A stretch of 5,284 bases of DNA from Opitutaceae bacterium (GTDB taxonomy: Bacteria; Verrucomicrobiota; Verrucomicrobiae; Opitutales; Opitutaceae), in the NCBI GenBank assembly GCA_031266495.1, contig JAISAX010000921.1, positions 1 to 5,284 of the forward strand, in the 5' to 3' direction. The position numbers were made by a program, and so were the translations under genes. Shown here piece by piece: positions 1-5,284 of this stretch. The notes under the pieces are model-generated. The model was given only the letters and a program-made list of their open reading frames with translations, made no database searches and had not been told where the DNA came from. Numbering within the stretch: position 1 is the stretch's first letter; every line of letters begins with the position of its first letter.

Positions 1-966
<966 letters not shown>

Positions 967-1022
967 GATGTGTGGCTCAAATGCATATATACAAGAATCG
1001 GGCGAAGCTCCGCCGACAACAG

Positions 1023-1039
1023 ACATTCTTTCATAATTG
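1023..1039 (-). promoter_or_regulatory. Putative regulatory element shared with the lacI upstream region
   Basis: The plus-strand sequence ACATTCTTTCATAATTG matches 5087-5103 (ACATTCTTTCTTGATTG) at 15 of 17 positions, in the same orientation relative to the downstream minus-strand gene. The first ten bases are identical. It overlaps the 14-bp element at 1032-1045. If TACAAT at 1041-1036 is a -10 box, this block covers the likely transcription start, a common place for a repressor operator. No strong dyad symmetry is visible, so assigning it to the LacI-family protein is conjecture. Confidence 0.35.
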
Positions 1040-1045
1040 TAGGAA
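1032..1045 (-). promoter_or_regulatory. 14-bp upstream element with -10-like TACAAT, copy before the PEP-CTERM gene
   Basis: Read on the minus strand this is TTCCTACAATTATG, identical to 3797-3784 ahead of the heparinase gene. TACAAT at 1041-1036 resembles a sigma-70 -10 hexamer. The sequence about 17 bp further upstream (AACGCC) does not resemble TTGACA, so either the -35 is weak or the element is something other than a promoter. It ends 65 bp before the ATG. An AT-rich 14-mer recurring at a similar distance before two neighbouring genes in GC-rich DNA is unlikely by chance. Confidence 0.45.
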
Positions 1046-1053
1046 CCAGTTGC

Positions 1054-1076
1054 GTCCGGCGTTCACGACGCCGGAC
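1054..1076. repeat. Perfect 9-bp inverted repeat with 5-nt loop
   Basis: GTCCGGCGT at 1054-1062 and its exact complement ACGCCGGAC at 1068-1076 enclose the loop TCACG. It lies between the heparinase stop and the promoter-like element of the PEP-CTERM gene. No T-run follows on either strand, so it is not a canonical intrinsic terminator. It lacks the GTAG foot of the nearby REP units and differs from them in stem sequence. It could act as a non-canonical terminator, a protein site or a remnant of another repeat. Confidence 0.7.
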
Positions 1077-1106
1077 TTCGCCCCGCACGCCCCTCCCGCC
1101 CCGCAC

Positions 1107-1130
1107 GTAGGGGCTTCGCTTGCGAAGCCC
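1107..1130 (+). repeat. REP-like unit, copy 1 (GTAG plus hairpin)
   Basis: GTAG at 1107-1110 is followed directly by GGGCTTCGC, TT and GCGAAGCCC, a 9-bp perfect stem. A GTAG tetranucleotide at the foot of a GC-rich hairpin is the published hallmark of REP sequences processed by RAYT (TnpA-REP) Y1-type transposases. Compared with copies 2 and 3, the stem carries a T-A pair in place of a G-C pair, so both arms changed together and pairing was kept. Confidence 0.75.
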
Positions 1131-1171
1131 GTGAGGACCTGATCACAACGGGAGATTCGCCAATTCTCTCC

Positions 1172-1226
1172 GCCTGGCGCGGGCGTCGCAAGCGACGCCC
1201 CTACGGTCGATCCGCGTAACGTCAGT
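1172..1226 (-). repeat. 55-bp inverted repeat, left copy
   Basis: This stretch equals the reverse complement of 5104-5158 at 53 of 55 positions; the differences are at 1211 and 1221. It contains REP copy 2. Its inner end, CAGT, stops at base 1226, which is also the last base of the heparinase stop codon (1228-1226), so the repeat begins exactly where coding ends. Its outer flank and that of the right copy show no obvious target-site duplication. Confidence 0.85.
1181..1204 (-). repeat. REP-like unit, copy 2 (GTAG plus hairpin)
   Basis: On the minus strand, GTAG (1204-1201) leads into GGGCGTCGCTTGCGACGCCC (1200-1181), a 9-bp perfect stem around TT. It is identical to copy 3 at 5126-5149 and differs from copy 1 only by the compensating stem pair. 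It starts about 21 bases past the heparinase stop codon, so the transcript of that gene would carry the hairpin and could be stabilised or terminated there. No U-tract follows. Confidence 0.75.
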
Positions 1227-3733
1227 TACGAACCGGGTTTCATCGGCACGAGTTCCAGCCAGTCGAGCATCACCTCGCCACCGCTGCGATTGGTGAGGCG
1301 GATGTCGTTTTCTCCGGCGCGCAACGACGCCGAAATCGCCGTGCCCCGGCTGCACAGCCATGCCTCGTTCCATTCACCGGTCCGGTCCCCCTGATCGAGA
1401 GTGGACGGGAGCAACATCTCGTCAAAATCCTGCCCGTTGATCCGGAGTCCGATGGCCGTGTCGAGAGATTCACCGGTGCGGTAACGAATACGAATGCCAT
1501 GCGCGCTGCTGGTATCCGGTGATTCGATACCAATGCGCCATGTCAGCGCATGTCCGCGATCCGCCCATTTGCCCAGCGCTTGGCCCGATGCATCGGCCCG
1601 CGAAATCATCGTGGCGGCGCCGCGCGCCTGGCTTGCCACGGTTTCCGCCTCCACCCGCCAGGCTTGCGAGAAATCGGGTTGCAGGCCGTCCGGGAAACGG
1701 GGCGTGTCCTCGACAAAGCTGACCGGAGTGGCCGGCTCGTCCGGCGTGATGCGGCAGGTGAAGGTGGCGCATATCACCGGTTCCCTCAAGGCGGCTCCGA
1801 TGCGCACCGGCTTGCGACGGAAGCGGACGTTGATGCGTTTCTGCGAAAGGACAGGCTCGCCCGCATCCGACGCAAATTCGACCCGCAGGGCCGCAGGCCC
1901 CTCGGTGAGCGTCAGGGCGACGGGCGACAATTCCCGTATCGAGCCATAGGTGATGGCCGCGCCCTCGAATGTTTCGGGACTCGAAAACTCCACGTGATCC
2001 GTGATCGTGACGCTGCCGCCGCGTTCACGGGAAAACACAAAGGTGCGCTCCAGCTTCACGAGCGAAGGCACGTCGTAGGCGTCACGGAGATCGAGGGTGA
2101 GCGTGTCGGCCAGCGGGCTGAATGCGTGCGCCAGCACCCTGGCTTTCGCGCCGGCGCGCTGGAGCTGGCCCGCCACACGAGGCACACTGTGGCCGAAAGA
2201 ATTGATCATCTCGCTCTCGAAACGTCGCGGACTGAACGTGCGCGCGGTGTAAGGCTCCGCGCCGGGATCCACCACCGGGGCGCGCCGCCGGATGGCGACG
2301 ACAAACTGGCCCAGATCGTGATGATCGTGATTGCCAAATCCCCTGGCCGAGGAACCGCCCTTGAACGCGGCGGAAAAACCACGCGCATCCGTTTTTTCAC
2401 TACTACCCGCGGCCATGCGGCAGACAAGCACTCCGCCATCGGGAAACCACCCGCGCAACGGATCGGGAGCGGGAGGAGCGGGAGGAGCGGGAGGGGAGGA
2501 GGACGGCGTCGCCTGCCGACCGGCAGCGGGCAGAGGAAAATCCCTGATCGCGGCGGTATAAAGCGAACTGCCGAGAGGCCCCGCTCCCCGCGCGCGCACG
2601 GCGGGCGGCTCCGGTTGTCCGCCAGGCGGCGTCCAGCCAAGGCGGGCGGACGTCAGACCGAGTATCCATTTATCAGCTACAGGATAGAGCCTCGCATCGC
2701 CGAACGAGGGGGAAAGTCCGGCGTCCATTTCGAGATTGGCCGGGAACGCGGTGATCTTTTGCACCTTGGGATTGGCAAACAGATCGAGCCTGCCGCCCGT
2801 GGCCCGGAGCACGGCCTCCGCCAGTTGCGCGTAATGGCCGAACCCGTAGTTCCAATAGCCGACACCCTCGCGACACCAGCCGTCGTCGGTAAATCCCGAA
2901 AAATACTTCGCGAGCGATTTTTCGGCGCCGGCAACAATCTCCGCCCTGATGGCGCGGTCGGGGATGACGGCCAGCGCCGCGGTGGCCACGGCGGCGTTGC
3001 ACACGGCATTCCAGTTATTGTCACTCTCGACCCAGCCGCAAGGCCCCTCCCCCGTGCGGATGCGCCGCAGGTAGGGCGCGAATACACGGCGGTCCAGTTC
3101 CGCAAGGGTTTGCTTGCGCAGGTCCGCCGGCAGGCGGTCGCCGAACCAGGAAAGCGTTACGGCAAGGGTGCCCGCGCGGTGTGCCGCGCCCAGGTCCACG
3201 TTCACGGATTCGCCATTGAACGTTTTCAGTTTGGAGTCATGCGCGGGCAGCACCCATGTTTTTTCCGCCAGGATGGCGCGCAACTCTGCTTCGAGAGCCG
3301 GCAGATAACGGCCCGTATCGGTGGCGCATTCGGCCTGCGCGAAGATGAACAGCCGGTAGCTGCGGAGTCCGTAGGGGCGTTGGTAGCCGGTGCGGTTGCC
3401 TGTCCTGGAATAGTCGAGATAGAGTTCATCGGGCAGTTCAGGGACCGGTTGCTCCAGGAGCAGGTCAGCCTCGCGCACAAGCGGCTCCGCGCGCGCGGCA
3501 AACTCCGTCCAGGCCGCCCGGTCGCGGATCGAGGGTCCGCAGGCCGCGGGTTCCTCCGGCAGCATGGCGGCGATTTCCCGGATGCGTTCCGGCGACGGCG
3601 GACTCCAGTCGCCGGCGGCAAACAGAGGCGCGGTGCACGACACAAGAACCTGTATCCAAAAAATACATTCAAATGGACGAAAGATTGAAAACGTAATGCT
3701 TTTCCGGATATTCACGGGATTTGTCTTTTGCAA
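1226..3733 (-). CDS. Heparinase II/III-family protein with signal peptide and C-terminal CBM-like domain
   Basis: 835 codons from a TTG at 3733. A GTG at 3715 (residue 7) is an equally good start and puts the shared upstream element 68 bp away, close to the 65 bp of the PEP-CTERM gene. Neither has a clear Shine-Dalgarno. The N-terminus is an export signal: the hydrophobic stretch CIFWIQVLVSC contains a possible lipobox (LVSC, Cys33), or signal peptidase I may cut after PLFA. Residues 45-400 form an alpha/alpha-toroid-like region with NNWNAVC (239-245) and DDGWCREGVGYWNYG (283-297). Residues 430-685 are the beta-sandwich region with GNHDHHDLGQF (467-477). Family lyases use Asn, Tyr and His for beta-elimination of uronic-acid polysaccharides; N239/N240, Y293/Y296 and H469-H472 are the candidates here. 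Residues 690-830, from VEAE to LDWLEL, resemble a CBM6/CBM35 beta-sandwich. A proline-rich linker (410-424) is unusual. The substrate is not deducible. Confidence 0.93.
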   Translation of the reverse strand: MQKTNPVNIRKSITFSIFRPFECIFWIQVLVSCTAPLFAAGDWSPPSPERIREIAAMLPEEPAACGPSIRDRAAWTEFAARAEPLVREADLLLEQPVPELPDELYLDYSRTGNRTGYQRPYGLRSYRLFIFAQAECATDTGRYLPALEAELRAILAEKTWVLPAHDSKLKTFNGESVNVDLGAAHRAGTLAVTLSWFGDRLPADLRKQTLAELDRRVFAPYLRRIRTGEGPCGWVESDNNWNAVCNAAVATAALAVIPDRAIRAEIVAGAEKSLAKYFSGFTDDGWCREGVGYWNYGFGHYAQLAEAVLRATGGRLDLFANPKVQKITAFPANLEMDAGLSPSFGDARLYPVADKWILGLTSARLGWTPPGGQPEPPAVRARGAGPLGSSLYTAAIRDFPLPAAGRQATPSSSPPAPPAPPAPDPLRGWFPDGGVLVCRMAAGSSEKTDARGFSAAFKGGSSARGFGNHDHHDLGQFVVAIRRRAPVVDPGAEPYTARTFSPRRFESEMINSFGHSVPRVAGQLQRAGAKARVLAHAFSPLADTLTLDLRDAYDVPSLVKLERTFVFSRERGGSVTITDHVEFSSPETFEGAAITYGSIRELSPVALTLTEGPAALRVEFASDAGEPVLSQKRINVRFRRKPVRIGAALREPVICATFTCRITPDEPATPVSFVEDTPRFPDGLQPDFSQAWRVEAETVASQARGAATMISRADASGQALGKWADRGHALTWRIGIESPDTSSAHGIRIRYRTGESLDTAIGLRINGQDFDEMLLPSTLDQGDRTGEWNEAWLCSRGTAISASLRAGENDIRLTNRSGGEVMLDWLELVPMKPGS
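2465..2496. repeat. 9-bp tandem repeat encoding a Pro-Ala linker inside the heparinase gene
   Basis: GGGAGGAGC occurs twice in tandem (2471-2479 and 2480-2488), flanked by partial copies GGGAGC and GGGAGGGGA. On the coding strand it gives PAPPAPPAP at residues 416-424, between the helical and beta-sandwich regions. Repeats of nine bases stay in frame, so slippage would lengthen or shorten the linker without breaking the gene. Confidence 0.75.
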
Positions 3734-3783
3734 AAAACACGAAAATCAACGGGACGACCGGACCGGGACAAGAGGGATACCGC

Positions 3784-3797
3784 CATAATTGTAGGAA
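3784..3797 (-). promoter_or_regulatory. 14-bp upstream element with -10-like TACAAT, copy before the heparinase gene
   Basis: Minus-strand TTCCTACAATTATG, identical to 1045-1032. TACAAT at 3793-3788 could be a -10 box. The expected -35 position falls in the G-rich tract and has no TTGACA-like hexamer. The element ends 50 bp before the TTG and 68 bp before the GTG candidate start. It makes independent transcription of the heparinase gene plausible, in addition to any read-through from lacI. Confidence 0.45.
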
Positions 3798-3799
3798 TA

Positions 3800-3837
3800 C
3801 TCCCCTCCCCTCCCCTCCCCTCTCCTCCCCCCCCCCC
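3800..3837 (-). repeat. Polypurine G-rich tract with quadruplex-forming potential
   Basis: The plus strand is an uninterrupted pyrimidine run made of about four CCCCT units, a TCTCCT interruption and an 11-C run. The minus strand, the non-template strand of the heparinase gene, therefore carries five or more G-runs of at least four with single-A loops, which satisfies the usual intramolecular G-quadruplex pattern. Mirror symmetry within the repeats also permits triplex DNA. It lies immediately upstream of the promoter-like element at 3784-3797. The C-run length could also be affected by sequencing error. Confidence 0.75.
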
Positions 3838-3848
3838 GGCGTACGGTG

Positions 3849-3878
3849 ACGGCGACGGCGGTGGCGGTGGCGGTGGTG
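3849..3878 (+). repeat. Imperfect 6-bp GGCGGT tandem repeat between lacI and heparinase genes
   Basis: The plus strand reads as GGCGAC and GGCGGT units repeated about five times, ending in GGTGGTG just after the lacI stop (on the minus strand). It has many GG doublets on the opposite strand from the adjacent G-rich tract, so the 157-bp intergenic gap is almost entirely simple-sequence DNA apart from the promoter-like element. Confidence 0.6.
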
Positions 3879-3890
3879 TTTCCGGGGAAA

Positions 3891-4940
3891 TCATATTGTG
3901 TCTCCATCGACAAATATACCGTCGATCAGTGTCTTGCGGAAATACGGAATGATGCCCATGGCGTTGCCGTTGATTTGCGCGACCAGCATATCGACCGCGG
4001 CCTCGCCCACCTTTTGCCCGTTTTCGTCGATCCCGATCCGGTTGGCTCCGTCATGATTCGACGTGCTGATCCACCCGGCGGCGACATCCCCCGGCACGCG
4101 ACAGCCGGCTTTGAGAAGCGCAGGGTGATAGACATAACCCGGCACCATCATGACAGCATCCGGCTTGTGGCGTTCGAACCAGGCGAGAAAGGCCGGCGCG
4201 CTGCCGTCCTTGTCCGCATCCAGGAAGAGCGGCGGCGGCGGCAGGGTTTTCCCGGTCGCGCCGGATTGCTCGCGCGCGGCCAGAAATCCTCCCGAGAAAC
4301 CGTGGTCAACGCGTTCATCAACCAGTTGCGGACAGGCAAAACCGATACGGCGATATCCGCGTTCCGCCAGTTTCTGAAAGAGGAAAAAGGTGTTGTGAAA
4401 CTGATCGGGAGCGACCATTGGCAACGCGAGGTTGCGCAAGCTGTAGCCGATACGCACAGCGCAAAAATTCTCCCAGGGAAAATCGATGTGACCATGCCCC
4501 AGCGGCTGGGGAGCAATGAGGAGGCCGGAAATATTGCGCGCCTTGATGATCTGCACGATTCGCGGAATCGTCATGCCCGGCTGGCTCAACCAGATGTCTT
4601 CCATTTCGAAACCATACTGTCGGGCGCGTGCTCCGGCGCTTTCCCAACAGCGCGAATAAAATCCTGCGATTTTGCGAAAATGATTTTTTGACGGATGGCT
4701 GTGGACCCAGCCCAGCACGCCTTGCAAGCGATGTCGCTGCTTGTGGGCGCGATAGGCGGACAGGGCGGAAAGAACGGGATCAGGGCGATAACCAAGCCGG
4801 TCGGCGGTGGCCCGCACGCGCTCGCGGGTGCCGCGACTGATCCGCCGGGAGCCGCGCAACGCCTCGGCCACCGTGGTAAAGTGCAGGCCCAGTTCTGCGG
4901 CAATATCGCGGACAGTAACGCGTGAGGCAGCCTTGGACAT
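3891..4940 (-). CDS. LacI-family transcriptional regulator
   Basis: 349 residues, normal for LacI/GalR proteins. An ATG at 4940 is chosen because GGAGG lies 12 bp before it; a TTG at 4961 would put that GGAGG inside the gene. Residues 8-60 are the DNA-binding headpiece: VTVRDIAAELGL, then the recognition helix HFTTVAEALRG (20-30), ISRGTRERV, and LGYRPDP (49-55). The hinge helix VLSALSAYR (56-64) keeps the minor-groove leucine (Leu60). From about residue 74 a periplasmic-binding-protein-like effector domain follows, with GLLIAPQP, RGYRRIGF and a C-terminal RKTLIDG segment. Such proteins are cytoplasmic dimers or tetramers that bind operators and respond to a sugar or sugar-derived ligand. The recognition helix has Ala-Glu where LacI has Ser-Arg (TVSRV), which suggests a distinct operator. 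Its position upstream on the same strand suggests control of the heparinase gene, possibly the PEP-CTERM gene and itself. Confidence 0.95.
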   Translation of the reverse strand: MSKAASRVTVRDIAAELGLHFTTVAEALRGSRRISRGTRERVRATADRLGYRPDPVLSALSAYRAHKQRHRLQGVLGWVHSHPSKNHFRKIAGFYSRCWESAGARARQYGFEMEDIWLSQPGMTIPRIVQIIKARNISGLLIAPQPLGHGHIDFPWENFCAVRIGYSLRNLALPMVAPDQFHNTFFLFQKLAERGYRRIGFACPQLVDERVDHGFSGGFLAAREQSGATGKTLPPPPLFLDADKDGSAPAFLAWFERHKPDAVMMVPGYVYHPALLKAGCRVPGDVAAGWISTSNHDGANRIGIDENGQKVGEAAVDMLVAQINGNAMGIIPYFRKTLIDGIFVDGDTI

Positions 4941-5086
4941 GGGGTGACAGTTCCTCCGCAACCCGCTCCGCCGTCAATCAGGATGTAGTGGATTACGTTT
5001 TCCTCCCGAGCCCCCACCGTTGCGTGTATCCAGTCGAGGGCCAGAAACCGGAAAGGCGAAGGCCGCCAGCAGCTCCGTCACACGGA
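4941..5086 (-). other. lacI upstream leader, no gene seen
   Basis: The 146 bp between the lacI ATG and the conserved element at 5087-5103 contain the GGAGG ribosome binding site and a small imperfect dyad around 5051-5068 (GGCGAAGGCCGCC). I found no convincing -35/-10 pair, no RNA gene and no supported ORF. If transcription begins near 5087-5103, the mRNA would have a fairly long 5' untranslated region. Confidence 0.4.
4953..4957 (-). promoter_or_regulatory. Ribosome binding site that decides the lacI start
   Basis: CCTCC on the plus strand is GGAGG on the minus strand, separated by 12 bp from ATG at 4940. The spacing is a little longer than optimal, but this is the only strong Shine-Dalgarno in front of any of the three genes and it excludes the upstream in-frame TTG at 4961. 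Confidence 0.6.
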
Positions 5087-5103
5087 ACATTCTTTCTTGA
5101 TTG
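5087..5103 (-). promoter_or_regulatory. Putative regulatory element upstream of lacI
   Basis: ACATTCTTTCTTGATTG on the plus strand matches 1023-1039 upstream of the PEP-CTERM gene at 15 of 17 positions, in the same orientation. It directly adjoins the inner end of the right 55-bp repeat (5104). A shared operator, which would mean autoregulation plus control of the surface-protein gene, is one explanation. A shared promoter core is another. Confidence 0.35.
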
Positions 5104-5158
5104 ACTGATGTTACGCGGCTCGACCGTAGGGGCGTCGCTTGCGACGCCCGCGCCAGGC
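5104..5158 (+). repeat. 55-bp inverted repeat, right copy, containing REP copy 3
   Basis: Reverse complement of 1172-1226 with 53 of 55 identities. It includes a REP-like unit at 5126-5149: GTAG (5126-5129) followed by GGGCGTCGCTTGCGACGCCC (5130-5149), identical to copy 2. The inner end begins ACTGATGTTACGC. Together with the left copy it encloses 3877 bp holding exactly lacI with its upstream element and the heparinase gene. Confidence 0.85.
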
Positions 5159-5176
5159 TTCAGCCAAGAATTTAAA

Positions 5177-5189
5177 ACTGATGTTACGC
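5177..5189 (+). repeat. Second ACTGATGTTACGC, 73 bp from the first
   Basis: This 13-mer repeats 5104-5116 exactly in direct orientation with a 73-bp period, and occurs with one change (ACTGACGTTACGC) on the minus strand at 1226-1214. It may start another unit of the same repeat family, but after AGACGGGAACC the sequence turns into G/C-only DNA and cannot be followed. Confidence 0.6.
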
Positions 5190-5192
5190 AGA

Positions 5193-5284
5193 CGGGAACC
5201 GGAGCGGCGGCGGGGCGGCGGCGGGCCCGGGGCGACCCGCAAACCGCCGCGGGGCGAGCGGGGCCCGGGGCCGCGGCGCGCCGC
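5193..5284. other. Low-complexity, almost pure G/C contig end, probably unreliable
   Basis: From about 5193 the sequence is nearly all G and C in runs such as GGCGGCGGGG and GGGCCCGGGG, with only a few A and no T. Gene DNA elsewhere in the window is mixed in composition. Nothing codes here convincingly. Low-quality read ends or collapsed repeat ends commonly look like this, and the position next to a repeat boundary fits an assembly break. Confidence 0.65.

Larger units (their letters stand above)
1107..1204. mobile_element. REPIN-like element: two REP units in inverted orientation
   Basis: Copy 1 (plus strand, 1107-1130) and copy 2 (minus strand, 1181-1204) face each other across a 50-bp spacer. 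Each begins at its outer edge with GTAG, and the cores differ only at the two covarying stem positions. Two inverted REPs of this kind form the unit called a REPIN, a non-autonomous element mobilised in trans by a RAYT transposase. The pair fills most of the space between the heparinase stop and the PEP-CTERM upstream region. No RAYT gene is in the window, so mobility is inferred. In RNA or single-stranded DNA the whole element could fold into one long imperfect hairpin. Confidence 0.65.

Noticed and set aside
981..1018. TATATA at 989-984 with TTGTCG as a sigma-70 promoter for the PEP-CTERM gene
   Set aside because: The spacing between the hexamers is about 22 bp, too long for a good promoter; the shared TACAAT element is a better candidate.
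1107..1204. Intrinsic terminator for the heparinase transcript
   Set aside because: The hairpins are strong but no T-run follows either one on the minus strand; the GTAG foot and recurrence at 5126 fit REP units better.
1550..3688. 712-codon open frame on the plus strand
   Set aside because: It is antisense to the heparinase gene, whose product has recognisable family motifs throughout. The predicted protein is rich in Arg and Gly with no recognisable domain, as expected from GC-rich codon bias.
3846..4691. 281-codon plus-strand open frame
   Set aside because: It is antisense to lacI and begins within simple-sequence repeats; no domain is recognisable.
3687..5002. ATTACGTTTTC shared in the same orientation by the heparinase N-terminus (3697-3687, minus) and, inverted, by the lacI leader (4992-5002, plus)
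   Set aside because: An 11-mer match is expected several times by chance in a window this size, and one copy is coding.
1107..5149. CRISPR array
   Set aside because: The hairpin repeats are only three, irregularly spaced, in both orientations and lack uniform spacers or cas genes.

Overview
The window looks like one short, GC-rich contig from a Verrucomicrobiota bacterium, most probably family Opitutaceae. Three things point there: a PEP-CTERM surface protein, a heparinase II/III-family protein with a C-terminal carbohydrate-binding-like domain, and a LacI-family regulator whose DNA-binding domain ends in the LGYRPDP-LSAL-YR style common in that group. The assignment comes from recognising protein families, not from a database search. 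Both contig ends look damaged: 61 consecutive C at the left edge and about 90 bases of almost pure G/C at the right edge.

All three genes are on the minus strand, so the functional order runs right to left. (1) A LacI-family transcriptional regulator, 4940 to 3891, starts at an ATG preceded by GGAGG. (2) After a 157-bp gap carrying a striking G-rich tract and a promoter-like element comes a secreted or lipid-anchored heparinase II/III-family protein, 3733 (or 3715) to 1226. (3) After a further 259 bp packed with inverted repeats comes a PEP-CTERM protein starting at 966. Its reading frame runs into the homopolymer at the left edge, so its true C-terminus is missing.

The non-coding DNA is the most unusual part. 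Three copies of a REP-like unit are present, each a GTAG tetranucleotide followed by a 20-nt hairpin. Two form a head-to-head, REPIN-like pair between the heparinase and PEP-CTERM genes; the third lies upstream of lacI. One copy differs from the others by a compensating base-pair change in the stem. Two copies sit inside a 55-bp sequence repeated in inverted orientation (53 of 55 identical). These repeats bracket the lacI-heparinase pair almost exactly: one touches the heparinase stop codon and the other touches a putative regulatory element upstream of lacI.

The gene upstream regions share short elements. A 14-bp identical sequence lies 65 to 68 bp before the PEP-CTERM start and the alternative GTG start of the heparinase. 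A 17-bp element (15 of 17 identical) is shared by the PEP-CTERM and lacI upstream regions. A reasonable but unproven model is a small polysaccharide-utilisation locus in which the LacI-family protein controls the secreted lyase-like enzyme, the surface PEP-CTERM protein and perhaps itself. No tRNA, rRNA, CRISPR array or transposase gene was seen.
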